Shown here in pieces: positions 1 through 10,952 of a stretch of DNA of 64,000 bases. The position numbers and the translations under genes were made by a program. Below the pieces are notes generated by a model. The model searched no databases. It was not told where the DNA came from and was given only the letters and a program-made list of their open reading frames with translations. Origin of the DNA: Salvia splendens (taxonomy: Eukaryota > Streptophyta > Magnoliopsida > Lamiales > Lamiaceae); the NCBI RefSeq assembly GCF_004379255.2, contig NC_056037.1, forward strand, positions 13,464,902-13,528,901. Direction: 5' to 3'. Position 1 is the stretch's first letter. Each line of letters begins with the position of its first letter.

Positions 1-48
1 AATTCATAGAAAAAGTGGAAATTCGAGTGAACAGTATATTCTGGAAAC

Positions 49-135
49 CTTGAAAGCAGAGCATTGCCTGAAGTGAATAGGAAGCTTGGGTTTCTTAAGG
101 TTGTCGCCGCAATCCTCGCACTGAAACCAGACCAT
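49..135 (-). CDS. LYAR-type C2HC zinc-finger protein, exon 1 (partial gene)
   Basis: Twenty-nine codons from ATG at 135 down to a GT donor at 48; the rest of the gene lies beyond the left edge. The peptide opens [19 protein letters not shown] and has Cys6, Cys9, His21 and Cys25, the C-x2-C-x11-H-x3-C pattern of the first LYAR-type zinc finger. Proteins of this family (cell growth-regulating nucleolar protein homologues) act in the nucleus/nucleolus and have been linked to ribosome biogenesis. The start is chosen because the family begins with this same MVWFQC-like peptide. The stretch upstream to about 270 is probably 5' UTR and promoter. Identity is a family-level match from memory; only one exon is visible. 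Confidence 0.8.
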
Positions 136-679
136 CTCTTTCTAATCCTTAGTATTTGGAAGTTGTAGATGTAGATTCGTTGTGCTCTGCAACAGGAATT
201 GCTACGCGAGTGGGATTAAGGCTGCAGAGGCTTTCAAATTTGGGGGGTTTGTATAGGGTTTTTCAGATTTGATTATATGAAAGGGATGCATATTTATCAC
301 AGATTTACACTTTCAATTTGTAAAGCCCAAAAAATCCATTATGTCCGAATTAAGGAATGTATATTTATCACACAGAAAAACAAAAAATATTTAGGGGCAT
401 TTTGATAGTCATGTTTACTAAGAGCATCCACAATAGGACGTCCAAGCTAATAAGCTAGCACTAGAACTAACCAAAACACCTTCTGTCACATCACTAGAAC
501 TTCCCACAGTCAGCCACATCACTAGGACTTCCCACAGCCTAATAATAGGCTAACATTAGGACTAGGCGACACCCTAGCCAACCAAACAAATTCACAATTA
601 CATAACTAAAAATTCGACACGAATACAGAGAAAGTGCAACCATTTTATTTAAAAAAATATATAGTTCAAAAAAAACATA

Positions 680-1115
680 TATATGCTAGAATTAGATTAA
701 TATGGATTAAATAATTATAGTTGGACTACAATTATAATAGTCCATAAGCCCAACAATCATGAAACCCTAGTGACTCTTCATCTATATAATAGTTATTTAT
801 TCTCCATTGTGGAGAAGGAGAAATAGCGTAACATTAGAGAGAAAAAACGTAAAGCTTTGTAGAGAGAATTCATAGCTTTCTTCTACGGAGCGATTGTACC
901 GGGATAGTTCCTACATCGGATTGGATTGCACGTGGACCTCGATAGTAGTGGATTCAACTTGCAGGACACAATCGTAGAAGAAAACAACACAACAAGTAAT
1001 ATTTAGTTCCGTTGTGTATTACGTGCTCAACTTACAATATAATTATAAATCTAGATCTGTTATTCTTGTCTGCAATTTCCGCTACGCTCATAGATGAATA
1101 CAAGAATTCCTAACA
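680..1115 (+). mobile_element. Solo copia LTR inserted in the decayed Harbinger
   Basis: This stretch aligns along nearly its whole length with the 444-bp LTRs of the copia element at 4332-10952 and ends in the same GAATTCCTAACA. It has many more substitutions and small indels than those two LTRs have between them, so it is an older copy of the same family. No internal retrotransposon sequence adjoins it, as expected after recombination between two LTRs. The 5' edge is blurred (A-rich) and I could not see a clear target-site duplication. Confidence 0.75.
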
Positions 1116-1149
1116 CATAGTGCATCGATAAAAAAAAACCATCCTCAAG

Positions 1150-2537
1150 CTTCACACACGCGGCCCCCGTCTCACTCGTCGGAGTCCCCTTGGTCATCCC
1201 CGGCGGCATCGGCATCCTCATCAGCTCCCCTAGCGACATCCCCGACGGGGGGTGTCATCCCCAAAGCGCGCCTCATATCATTGATGAGGCTCTCCAGATA
1301 CTCCTTGTGCTTTAGGTTCGTTGCCGCATTTCACCTCTCTATGACCTCGAACATGTGCTTGTGCGCTTGAATACGTGCGAGGTCACAAATAGCAGCACTG
1401 GGAGCTGCAGATGGGACCCACTTGAGGCGCCCCTAGACTTCCGCATTGCCGTTTTTTCCCAACCGAGTGACGGCAGCTGGAAACTGGTCGAGGGGCCTCT
1501 TCGGCATCGTCGGGGAGGTCGTGGGAATCGGCACTGCTGCTGTACTTGCTGGAGGTATTGAGTCTAGTCCGCTTTAGCTAGCCAACCTCAACCCCAACAC
1601 GGAACTCGGCAGATTCCATCAACTCCACGTAGGCATCCCAGTACTTAAACTGACCGAACTTTCTGGCCTCGGGAAACTACCGCATTGACAAATCTTTAAT
1701 ACCCTCCATGCTAATGGTGCTGGTCATTGTGCGGTAGTTGTTGTCATAGATGCCGGAAAATCTAGAGACCGTGGCCTTTATCCGATCGCACTATTTCCGG
1801 AGCTCCTCAACCTTGTGATACTTCACTTTCGTCGGTTTGAATACCTCATAGCTCTCGAGGATGCGAGCCCACATCCGGTGAATGTTCTGGTTGTTCGCCT
1901 GAATGGGATCCTCCGCGACCGAGACCCAGGCCTTAGCCAGAGCAGTGCACTCCTCCGAAGACCAGACGGACCTCCACCCCTCAACATCCTCCCCCACGTC
2001 CCCCGCCTGCGATGACTCATCTGCCACCCCCTAGCCCTTGCCCTTCCTCCTCGATCTCCCCGCCAAACCACTCCCCCCAATTCGCTGTCCCACCATCGGT
2101 TCTCTCTCAGTGGGAAGTTCCCTAATCGGAGAAAGACTCAACTCCTCTAGTGAGAAAGTATCGATGCCGGTTAACTGAGTCTCCGGTGGAGTAGAGACTT
2201 GTGAACCACCTGTCAAGTGATCCAAACAGGGCCGATAGACATTGTCCCCAATAGGCGATTGGGGGACCCCCGATCTACTCCCTCCGGCAGCCGCGGGCAT
2301 CATCCCGCTCATTCCGGGCATCACTCAGGCCATCCCGGGCATCATCCCGGCCATCCCGACACCGATTCCTTGCATGCCGGCAGTTATCCCGCTCATCCCG
2401 ACACTCATCCCCGCCATCCCGGGCATCACCCCGCCCATCTCGGGCATCATCCCGCCCATTCACGACATCATTCCCCCCATCCCCACTATTCTGGGCATCA
2501 TACCGCCTATCCCACCCATCTGGCCCATTCCGCCCAT
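1150..2537 (-). pseudogene. Harbinger-associated Myb/trihelix-like protein, broken
   Basis: Reading on the minus strand from ATG at 2537, there is a Met/Gly/Pro-rich N-terminal part (to about 2280), a Ser/Pro-rich linker, a basic patch, and a Myb/SANT-like helix region (residues such as WSSEECTALAKAW and MWARILESYEVF). A 'FSGIYDNNYRTMTS' segment follows, which is typical of the second ORF of plant Harbinger elements. In those elements the Myb-like partner helps the transposase bind DNA or enter the nucleus. At least five in-frame stops are visible: two in the N-terminal repeat, one at 2031-2033, one at 1791-1793 and one near 1680. The ORF is dead. Confidence 0.7.
2280..2537 (-). repeat. Degenerate short tandem repeat, Met/Gly/Pro-rich
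   Basis: An imperfect repeat of 12-18 bases around GGCATCATCCCGCCCATC (plus strand) makes up the start of the Myb-like pseudogene and would encode many M-G-G-M and M-M-P-G-M peptides on the minus strand. Two in-frame TGA codons interrupt it. Slippage in this repeat is a simple explanation for the variable N-terminus. Confidence 0.7.
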
Positions 2538-2541
2538 GCAG

Positions 2542-2890
2542 CTGTTAAGATTAGTTAGGTACACTACCTCTCATATATTAGCTCATTGAGTTAGTTGTTT
2601 ACACACAGATCACGCACAAAACACTCAACTAGTTTGATAGTCGAGCTCTAGCTTGCGATTAGTTTAGAGCGTTACATATTGTAGTGAGTTCTTCATCTTT
2701 TTCATATTTGATCAATAAACTTTGTTAGTCTTCTTCATAGCCATAGATGTAGACAATTTCTTGTTGAACCACGTAAGTAGTGTGCTTTACTTTCTTGCCA
2801 TTGTTCTTGCGCGGTTAGACGTAGATAGTTGAGATAAAACGAATAATAAGCTAAGACATCCTCATGTTTTGAAGCAGGAGTATTAGTATA
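2542..2890. mobile_element. Possible LTR fragment
   Basis: The sequence begins TGTTAAG exactly where homology to the Harbinger Myb ORF ends, and contains 'gatgtagacaatttcttgttgaaccacgtaa' type sequence, which resembles the R/U5 part of plant copia LTRs (compare the solo LTR at 58270, with 'gatgtagtcaattggcgaaccacgtaa'). I cannot place its 3' end or a target-site duplication, so this is a tentative call. Confidence 0.4.
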
Positions 2891-3344
2891 ATTTGTTACT
2901 CCTAATACTTTATCTATTTGCAAAAAATAGATAAATATTTAAATGACACATGTTTTAATAAGCAATTGATAAAGTAAGAGAATGATATGAAAAAAAGTAA
3001 AAGAGAAAGAATGAAAGGGTAGTAGATGTAGTGTTAGTGGATTGTAAAGTGCACATTATTAGTGGTGAATGGTTAAAAACTTCCTACATTTAAACTTGGT
3101 CTAAATTTGGGGATGACCAAAAATAACAAAATTAGTCTAATTTTTTGAAGACGGAGTGAGTATCGCTTATTGAAAAATTCATTAGTGAGAAGGTTGATGA
3201 AATATATAGCAGTTTATTCATCTTGTGGCGATGATTTTTTCCTGCCAACGACCCTAACACTAGATATTTAGTTTCTTAGATTGATCATTTCTATCACGTG
3301 GATTCAATACAATTGGGCATGTTTGATACCAACTGTACATGGTG
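2891..3344. other. Intergenic, AT-rich
   Basis: No gene recognised. AT-rich sequence with a possible MITE end near 3150 ('gacggagtgagta') that has no clear partner. Confidence 0.4.
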
Positions 3345-3950
3345 AGGCCATCCGCAACGCTGTCTTTTATCCGTCTCTTAACCTTCTCATCTCTTAACTA
3401 TTCATGGGCTCCATTGTACTTTTCACTCCATCTCTTAACTAAGAGATAGCATCTGCAACCCTCCATCTCTTAACCATCTCATCCCTTAACTATTAATTCA
3501 ATTTCAGTTTTCGTCGCCGGACATTTTGTGATGAAAATTAGAGAGGTGAGATGAAAATTGGAGAGGAAATGGAGATGATTTGAAAATAATAGATGTGTGT
3601 TTGTGTGTATAATGATGATGAAAGATGAGTATTTATAGAGTAAAAAAAGAAAAAAAAATTACCGTTCAACGGTAATATTACCGTTTTTTAAAAAAATTTT
3701 GTTTATTAAAATCGATTTAAAAAAAATGATTTATTGGGTCAGCGTGACGTCGCCCACTCGCTGGCCGGCGAGTGGGCGTCACGCCTAGCGCCAGCGCGCG
3801 CCACGTGGCGCTGACGCGTGGCGAGCTGTCCCTCCGGGACGAGAAGCTCGGCGAGATGGGACTGGGACGGAAGGTTGCAACGCTGTCTCGTGGCCGTCTC
3901 GTCTCTTCGAGACGAGACCGAGACGCCCGCAAGACGCGTTGCGGATGCTC
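3345..3950. mobile_element. PIF/Harbinger-type MITE with GC-rich 3' part
   Basis: Imperfect terminal inverted repeats: left GGCCATCCGCAACGC (3346-3360), right ends GCGTTGCGGATGCTC (3937-3950). These resemble the GAGCATCC... ends of the Harbinger elements in this window. The first half is AT-rich with 'catctcttaac' repeats. The last 220 bp are strongly GC-rich with two strong hairpins (3751-3778 and 3896-3918). There is no transposase ORF. A target-site duplication is not clear, so the left end may be eroded. Confidence 0.6.
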
Positions 3951-4282
3951 CAAGTGAGTGACAAGATGTTCATCCCGATTCTGACCAAGAAACTTGGAGT
4001 ACATGACAATAACCAATGTCGATTATTCTCGAGTACATGAGAATAAATACCCAGACTACTTACATATTCTCGAGTCGACGATAAAGTCTTCCTAGTGTAT
4101 CAAACATCCGAATTTGGCCAAAAATCTGCCCTTATCAAACGTGCCTTTGGTGTTTATAAATCGATTGTTCGATTGTTTCACTTTCAAGAACACTTCAAAA
4201 TTAAGTCCATGGCAGGGAGAGTTGACTAGACTATTTAATAAACGTATATATTTAGATAGGAAAATTAAGAAGAAAAAGAATA
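3951..4282. other. Intergenic
   Basis: No gene, RNA or element recognised between the GC-rich MITE and the split Stowaway MITE. Confidence 0.4.
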
Positions 4283-4331
4283 CTCCCTCCCGTCCCCGAA
4301 TAAGAGTCGCTAATTTCCTTTTTGGGCCGTC

Positions 4332-4775
4332 TGAAAGGATATGAGCTAGATTAGATTAATATGGATTAAATAATTATAGTTGGGCTACAATTATAATTAG
4401 TCCATAAGCCCAACAATCATGAAACCCTAATGACTCTTTGTCTATATATATGGTTATTTATTCTCCATTGTGGGAGATGAGAAATATCGTAACATAGAGA
4501 GAAAATACGTAAAGCTTTGTAGAGAATTCCTAGCTTTCTCTATAGAGCGATTGTACCGAGGAATTGTTCCTGCATCGGATTAGAATACACGTGGACCTCG
4601 ATAGTAGTGGATTCAACTTGCAGGACACAATCGTAGAAGAAAACACAACAATAAGTAAGATTTAGTTCCGTTGTGTATTACGTGCTCAACTTGCAATATG
4701 ATTATGAATCTAGATCTGTTATTCTTGTCTGCAATTTCCGCTGCGCTCATTAGATGAATACAAGAATTCCTAACA
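4332..4775 (+). repeat. 5' LTR of copia element 1
   Basis: Starts TGAAAGGATATGAGC and ends GAATTCCTAACA. A TATA-like run lies at 4443-4451, a likely core promoter for the element. It is followed by G and the primer-binding site. Confidence 0.92.
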
Positions 4776-4776
4776 G

Positions 4777-4788
4777 TGGTATCAGAGC
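4777..4788 (+). promoter_or_regulatory. Primer-binding site (initiator tRNA-Met type)
   Basis: TGGTATCAGAGC, one base after the 5' LTR, is the sequence complementary to the 3' end of plant initiator tRNA-Met that primes reverse transcription in most plant copia elements. Confidence 0.9.
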
Positions 4789-5387
4789 CCGGGGCTTGAT
4801 TCATAATTAATTTTGTTTCCAAATTAATTTGTGGATGATTTTGGAAATCAAAATTCTGAAATTAGATTTCAAAATTCTTTCGAAAATTAGTGTGATAATT
4901 GGAACTTGGATTCCAACACAACAACTGTACTTAGAATGTTTTGCAAACCAAAACCTTGTCTTCAGACGTGATACTAGAACTTGATTTTGGAATTCAATAA
5001 AATATCGAGTTTTAAACAGTAATTGAGTTTTGAAGGTTTTGGAAAATTGAAATTGGATTTCAACTAAAAGATAATGATATTGTGTATCTAATATTGATTT
5101 TGAATTAATCAAGTACAATTATTATAATATAGATTATTATTTAAATTCATTAATTCGATTCCTGAATACTAATAATAATAAATAATGTTATTATTAATTT
5201 GGAATTAATATTAAATATGTGATTATGTTAATTTAGAATTAATACATAAATTTTAAGTCCACATTTAATTAGAGAATAAAATTTGATTTTATTCATTGAG
5301 CATTATTTGATATCTTATGTGATAAGCATGCTATTTGATTTTATGCTTATTTATTTTAACTATAGTAGTTAGAGACCGTTTTATTGT

Positions 5388-5496
5388 CTGGGTAGGCGGC
5401 GCCCAGTATGTGTAGTTCGTGTTATACTATGTCTGGGTAGGCGGCGCCCAGTATTTGTAGTCCGTGTTATACTATGTCTGGGTAGGCGGCGCCCAG
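5388..5496 (+). repeat. Three tandem copies of a 45-bp unit in the copia leader
   Basis: The 19-base string CTGGGTAGGCGGCGCCCAG occurs at 5388, 5433 and 5478. Each copy can fold as a short CTGGG/CCCAG hairpin, and the copies lie in otherwise AT-rich leader between the primer-binding site and the gag start. The function is unknown. Confidence 0.85.
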
Positions 5497-6075
5497 TAAT
5501 TGTTTAAGATTTTAATATTAGATATTAAATTGACAATTAGTATCACAAAATTATTCCCCACAAAATATAAGTCTCGTTTTGAAACAAACGCGTCGTCCAT
5601 CACAATTGTTTGATGCTCCTAGCCTTTTCGACCACGAGTTTTACGCCCTCGCGTTTACTCTAAATCTACAAGGTTTAGACTCATTCATAGATGCATGGTT
5701 GGCATCGTGTGATGGGGTTGACTTGCTTAAATTATTTTGAGTAGCCCTCGCAGCCAGAATAATTTATGGACGTATATTAATTAGATTAATAAACCAAGAA
5801 TTGTAAAATTGTTGTTACAATTGGCTTGGAGGCCTACCTGGTGATATTATTGTAGTCATCAGCCCTCGCAGAGGCTGCAATAATATAGACTTGGATCTTG
5901 GACCACTAAAATTTATATTAGATATAAATTCGTATTTTATGTTTGGGGGACATAATATATGTTAAAATTAGTGGGAGCTAATCAATACAATAAACCCTTG
6001 TTTGATTAGTGATGCGATTGTGATCTTTGTATGCTTTTCTAATTTGCTTTTCGTTTTATTTTCTGTTCAGATAAT

Positions 6076-7362
6076 ATGTCAAACTTATCTTATGAGTGTA
6101 TGATGGAAACAAACAAATTGACTAGGTCAAATTTCACGGAGTGGCAGAGAGACTGCCCAAAACTCAAGGCACAAGGTGCAATGAGTGGGAGCTCAGCTAT
6201 GTTTGTCATTGAGATAAATATGTCTATGAATAACTCACAATCCTGGGTATTGGATACCGCTTGTGGTTCACACATTTGTAATAATGTGCAAGGTTTAATT
6301 GACAGCAGGAAAGTGAGGCATGGGGAAGTAGACCTAAGTGTTGGAAATGGAGCAAAAGTTGCTGCCGAACGCGTGGGAACTTATAGATTAGATCTTCCCT
6401 CAGGACATAGACTAGATTTACATAATTGTTATTTTGTTCCAGTTATTTCAAAGAATATTATTTCCATTCCGATGTTGGACATCGAAGGTTTTTCCTTCCA
6501 TTTTGCAAACAACAGGTGCTCGTTTTCTAATAATGGATTGTTTTATGGAAATGCCTCTTTAGAGAATGGATTATATATGCTTGAATGCAAAAGGGATATT
6601 CTCAATGTGCAAAATAAAAGACTTAAGCTATGTAATACGGATAATGCTACTTATCTTTGGCATTGTAGACTTGGTCATATCAATGAGAAAAGAATAACGA
6701 GATTGAGAAAGTTAGACTATCTAAATTCATTTGATTTTGAATCATATGGTGCTTGTGAATTCTGTCTCAAAGGAAAAATGACAAGTAAACCACTTTCTGG
6801 GAAAGGGGTGCGTGCTAATGATGTGCTGGAGTTGATCCACACAGATGTGTGTGGACCGTTTCCAACTCAAGCAAAAGGTGGTTATTCGTACTTCATTACT
6901 TTCACTGATGATTTGACAAGGTATGGATATGTGTATCTTATGAAACACAAATCTGAGGCCTTTGAGAAATTTAAAGAGTTTAAGTGTGAAGTTGAGAAAC
7001 AACTTGGGAAAAGTATCAAGACTCTCCGATCAGATCGAGGAGGGGAATACTTGAGCCGGGAATTTCTTGATTACTTGAAATCACATGGAATTCAGTCAGA
7101 CTGGACACCTCCTGGTACACCACAAATGAATGGAGTATCTGAAAGGAGAAACCGAACATTATTAGATATGGTTCGATCCATGATGAGTTTAGCTAGTCTT
7201 CCTTTATTCCTGTGGGGTCATGCCTTACTAACGGCTATTTACATTCTAAATAGGGTTCCTTCTAAATCAGTCGAGAAAACACCATATGAGTTATGGTGTG
7301 GCAAGAAAGCAAGTCTTAACCATATCCGGACCTGGGTTGTCCAGCTTTTGTTAAGAAAATGA
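6076..7362 (+). CDS. Copia gag remnant fused to protease-integrase (frame-broken)
   Basis: 428 codons. The first ~22 residues look like a gag start ([11 protein letters not shown]) and run straight into a segment that normally follows the CCHC zinc knuckle (QRDCPKL). Most of gag and three of the four zinc ligands are therefore deleted in frame at about 6141-6147. Next come the protease motif LDTACGSH (copia proteases have D-[ST]-G/A), the HHCC zinc site of integrase (HCRLGHIN...CEFCLKGK) and the DDE integrase core ([24 protein letters not shown]). The ORF ends at 7362 because one G is missing in 'tggg-ttgtcca' near 7333, where the family has W-G-C. Downstream pol continues in another frame. 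Confidence 0.88.
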   Translation: MSNLSYECMMETNKLTRSNFTEWQRDCPKLKAQGAMSGSSAMFVIEINMSMNNSQSWVLDTACGSHICNNVQGLIDSRKVRHGEVDLSVGNGAKVAAERVGTYRLDLPSGHRLDLHNCYFVPVISKNIISIPMLDIEGFSFHFANNRCSFSNNGLFYGNASLENGLYMLECKRDILNVQNKRLKLCNTDNATYLWHCRLGHINEKRITRLRKLDYLNSFDFESYGACEFCLKGKMTSKPLSGKGVRANDVLELIHTDVCGPFPTQAKGGYSYFITFTDDLTRYGYVYLMKHKSEAFEKFKEFKCEVEKQLGKSIKTLRSDRGGEYLSREFLDYLKSHGIQSDWTPPGTPQMNGVSERRNRTLLDMVRSMMSLASLPLFLWGHALLTAIYILNRVPSKSVEKTPYELWCGKKASLNHIRTWVVQLLLRK

Positions 7363-9485
7363 TGACTGATAAATTGGAAACCAAAAGTGAGAAATGTTAT
7401 TTTGTGGGATATCCTAAAGAAACTAAAGGGTACGATTTCTACTGTCCTGAAAATCACAAGGTGATAACATCAAGGAATGTGACGTTCCTTGAAGACAATT
7501 ATGTCTGCAAGGAACAAGGTCAAAATACAGTAGATCTTGAAGAAATTCAAGAACCACAAGTTAACAATGAGGATGAAGTATTATCCACTGGATTGGACAA
7601 TAACTTAGTGGGAGTTTTTGATGATCTATTGAGAGGGGAAATTACTCTTAGAGAGGACCTTAGAGAGACTCTCGAAGGACCACCTCAAAACAATGAGATG
7701 CATCAAAGACAAGATGATACAATAGTTGCATCACCTCTACCTCAAGAAGATCATAGTGATATTCCTGAACCTTCTCACATACAGAATGAACAGCCTGAAC
7801 CAGAGCAAAACCAACTCAATAGGCCTAGAAGGATTCGTCGTGCACCTGAGAGACTGAATCTAATGGTTGAGAACCAAGATGATGAAGTTGATTTAGATGA
7901 TGATGAGCCTAAGACCTATACCGAGGCGGTGTCAGACACCGATCGAGAGAAGTGGCTTGAAGCCTTGATATCTGAAATGGACTCGATGTACTTCAACTTA
8001 GTCTGGGAACTAGTTGACTTGCCAGATGGGGTTTACCCCATAGGTTGCAAATGGATCTTCAAAAAGAAGAGAGATGCAGATGGCAAAGTACAAACCTACA
8101 AGGCTAGGTTAGTGGCAAAGGGTTATAGTCAGCGTGAAGGCATTGACTATGATGAAACCTTTTCGCCAGTTGCTAAGATCAAGTCCATTAGGATATTACT
8201 TGCAATTGCTGCATACTACAATTTCGACATTTGGCAAATGGATGTCAAAACCGCATTTCTCAATGGAGAATTAAAAGGCGATGTCTATATGACACAGCCA
8301 GAAGGTTTTGTATCGAAAGAAAGGCCGAATGCAGTGTGCAAGCTAAAGAAGTCCATCTATGGACTTAAGCAAGCTTCGAGGAGTTGGAATATTTGTTTTG
8401 ACAGAACAATCAAATCGTTTGGTTTTGTCAGAAGCAAAGAGGACCCATGTGTTTATAGTAAACGCGAGAATGGTAACGTTGTCTTCCTTATCATATATGT
8501 TGATGACATCTTGATTATGGGAAGCGATCGTTCCATGATGCAATCCGTGAAAGAATGGTTGTCTAGTTCCTTTATGATGAAGGATCTGGGTGATGCTTCC
8601 TACATCCTTGGAATCAAGATCTATCGAGATAGACCGAATAGGATGTTGGGATTATCACAATCCACTTACATAGACAAGTTGCTAAGGCGCTTCTCAATGG
8701 AGAATTCTAAGAAAGGTTTTCTTCCTATGGGACATGGCATTGTATTGTCAAAGAAGGATTGTCCTTCTAATGACAAAGAAAGAGACAACATGAAAAGGAT
8801 CCCGTATGCCTCAGCTATAGGATCTATTATGTATGCCATGATTTCTACTAGGCCAGATGTGGCCTATGCGCTTAGCATGACAGGCAGATTTCAGCAAAAT
8901 CCCGGTGAGGAACATTGGAAAACCGTTAAGACTATTCTTAAGTACCTTAGAAGGACTAAAGAATATTTCTTAGTCTATGGTGGACAACCAGAGTTATCAG
9001 TTACTGGGTACACTGATGCTAGTTTCCAAACAGACCATGACGACTATAAGTCTCAGTCTGGATATGTTTTTGTCCTCAATGGTGGAGCAGTGAGTTGGAA
9101 TAGTTCCAAACAAGGTACAACTGCCGATTCCACCACCGAAGCCGAGTATATTGCTGCATCTGAAGCTGCCAAAGAAGCTGTTGCTTTGTTAGAGTTCGTT
9201 AAAGAACTGGGTGTCATTCCGAGTGCCAATAGTGCAATACCTTTGTATTGTGACAACACTGGTGCTGTTGCGCAAGCAAAAGAACCCAGAGCTACGAACA
9301 GGAACAAGCATGTTCCCAGAAGATATCATCTGATCAGAGAAATAATTGAAAGAGGCGACATAAAATTAGAAAGAGTACCCACTGATGATAACTTGGCTGA
9401 TCCTTTCACCAAACCGTTATGTATAGCAAAACACAACAAGCACTTTGAGAGCTTAGGTGTTATGCATGTTGGTAGATGGCTTTGA
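7359..9485 (+). CDS. Copia reverse transcriptase-RNase H (continuation of pol)
   Basis: 708 codons in the frame shifted from the upstream ORF. The first part finishes the integrase C-terminus ([16 protein letters not shown]), followed by an acidic linker. The reverse transcriptase runs from about '[12 protein letters not shown]' and includes IYVDDILIM (catalytic DD, codons near 8497). RNase H follows (GYTDASFQ...[11 protein letters not shown]...[13 protein letters not shown] end). The start at 7359 is only the first ATG in this frame, not a biological start. In the intact family this is one polyprotein with the upstream ORF. Confidence 0.9.
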   Translation: MMTDKLETKSEKCYFVGYPKETKGYDFYCPENHKVITSRNVTFLEDNYVCKEQGQNTVDLEEIQEPQVNNEDEVLSTGLDNNLVGVFDDLLRGEITLREDLRETLEGPPQNNEMHQRQDDTIVASPLPQEDHSDIPEPSHIQNEQPEPEQNQLNRPRRIRRAPERLNLMVENQDDEVDLDDDEPKTYTEAVSDTDREKWLEALISEMDSMYFNLVWELVDLPDGVYPIGCKWIFKKKRDADGKVQTYKARLVAKGYSQREGIDYDETFSPVAKIKSIRILLAIAAYYNFDIWQMDVKTAFLNGELKGDVYMTQPEGFVSKERPNAVCKLKKSIYGLKQASRSWNICFDRTIKSFGFVRSKEDPCVYSKRENGNVVFLIIYVDDILIMGSDRSMMQSVKEWLSSSFMMKDLGDASYILGIKIYRDRPNRMLGLSQSTYIDKLLRRFSMENSKKGFLPMGHGIVLSKKDCPSNDKERDNMKRIPYASAIGSIMYAMISTRPDVAYALSMTGRFQQNPGEEHWKTVKTILKYLRRTKEYFLVYGGQPELSVTGYTDASFQTDHDDYKSQSGYVFVLNGGAVSWNSSKQGTTADSTTEAEYIAASEAAKEAVALLEFVKELGVIPSANSAIPLYCDNTGAVAQAKEPRATNRNKHVPRRYHLIREIIERGDIKLERVPTDDNLADPFTKPLCIAKHNKHFESLGVMHVGRWL

Positions 9486-10508
9486 ATCAGTGGGAGTTAC
9501 AGTTTTATATGTCTTAGAAACATTTTGTGTTGAGACAATATTACTTGATCACATTATATGAAAATTTCATTTTCTATGGGTTTTGTGCACTTATTGGAAT
9601 AATTGTTTTAAATGTTTGATTTTATTCTAAATATTTGTTCCCTTGAATTATGACTGTCGTTAATGGTCTGAGACATTAATGATATAGTATAATTCTAAAA
9701 TAGCCCTAACCAATGATCATCAAGAATGGGATATTGATGATATGTTATTGGTTAGCATGGGGTTTGCATCACATTCTTCGAGAATGTAGTTGTTCTCACA
9801 ACTATGAGATATTAGATACTCGTGATGGACACATGGTATACTTTGGAGAGTATTGGTATACCCTACTATTAAACTGTTTTGTTAAGTGTCTACAGTTTAT
9901 TAGTACATGAAGTATGTAATAGTCCTTGGATCTGAGGTCATTACACATTTTGTTTGTTGAGTGGTGTGCTTTGATCTTGTCCAATGCTTTGCCTCCCAAA
10001 GGAGGATTGAGACACGGACTTGTGTTGGGTACATCATAAGATAAATGGAAATGATAGTTGAGCCAAGAATGAGATTCATTCCTCGATTAGAATTTCGAGA
10101 GAACACTCAAATTCTCTATATTACTTGACCATTAAGTCATTGGCCAATGCAAAGATATATTCAATTAAAGTAATTGAATATGATCGAATGGGTCATTTAA
10201 TAAAGATGAGATAAAGTGATTGAGCTATTTGGATGACACATGACAAATCTTAGGCTCAATCGGGTGGTTCGTGAATGAAAGGATGTTACTATAAACTTTG
10301 TGTAAAGGCTTGTTTACCGAATTCACGTAAACGTTCTTCATATATCGAGCTACGCTGCCAACGCAGTCTAGGAGTTTTGTGCAGACTTCGATTAGATCGT
10401 CGTCGATAATGAGGGCCTAAAGGGTCACACTATAAGTGTATTTTGATCCGCTCAAGGGTACAAAGTTGGAACTGTGTATTATATCTAATGCTAGTCCAAG
10501 TGGGAGAT

Positions 10509-10952
10509 TGAAAGGATATGAGCTAGATTAGATTAATATGGGTTAAATAATTATAGTTGGGCTACAATTATAATTAGTCCATAAGCCCAACAATCATGAA
10601 ACCCTAATGACTCTTTGTCTATATATATGGTTATTTATTCTCCATTGTGGGAGATGAGAAATATCGTAACATAGAGAGAAAATACGTAAAGCTTTGTAGA
10701 GAATTCCTAGCTTTCTCTATAGAGCGATTGTACCGAGGAATTGTTTCTGCATCGGATTAGAATACACGTGGACCTCGATAGTAGTGGATTCAACTTGCAG
10801 GACACAATCGTAGAAGAAAACACAACAACAAGTAAGATTTAGTTCCGTTGTGTATTACGTGCTCAACTTGCAATATGATTATGAATCTAGATCTGTTATT
10901 CTTGTCTGCAATTTCCGCTGCGCTCATTAGATGAATACAAGAATTCCTAACA
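10509..10952 (+). repeat. 3' LTR of copia element 1
   Basis: Same length as the 5' LTR with about three base differences (near 10541, 10744 and 10829). A TATA-like run lies at 10620-10628. It is preceded by a purine-rich tract (AAGTGGGAGAT). Its end lies 130 bp before the VIP3 start codon on the same strand, so it could act as a promoter for VIP3. Confidence 0.92.

Larger units (their letters stand above)
422..2541 (-). mobile_element. Decayed PIF/Harbinger element carrying a Myb-like ORF
   Basis: The left end at 422 begins GAGCATCCACAATAGG directly after TAA (419-421), matching the terminal repeat type and TWA target site of PIF/Harbinger elements. The stretch 422-676, read in reverse, resembles the 3' end of the intact Harbinger element at 17990-19888 (the phrases around 'gggaagtcctagtgacgtgacag' and 'cgtattcgtgttgaa' recur). 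A minus-strand Myb-like ORF remnant follows at 1150-2537, interrupted by a solo LTR. No matching right terminal repeat was found; the element is cut off by an LTR-like fragment from 2542. No transposase gene is visible. Confidence 0.65.
4332..10952 (+). mobile_element. Ty1/copia retrotransposon, young but defective
   Basis: A 6.6-kb element with two 444-bp LTRs (4332-4775 and 10509-10952), TG...CA ends, a primer-binding site at 4777, and a polypurine tract before 10509. The order protease, integrase, reverse transcriptase, RNase H is that of Ty1/copia. By eye the LTRs differ at about three positions, so insertion is recent. The flanks CCGTC and CCGTG match at 4 of 5 bases as target-site duplication. 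The element cannot be autonomous: most of gag is missing and the pol frame is broken near 7333. The lineage within copia was not assigned. Confidence 0.93.

Noticed and set aside
2217..2589. Plus-strand frames of over 110 codons rich in His/Pro or Ile/Pro
   Set aside because: They are shadows of a short repeat inside the minus-strand Myb-like pseudogene; the composition is repeat-driven and there is no family resemblance.
5388..5496. CRISPR-like spaced repeats
   Set aside because: Three copies with nearly identical spacers inside a plant retrotransposon leader are a tandem duplication, not a CRISPR array.
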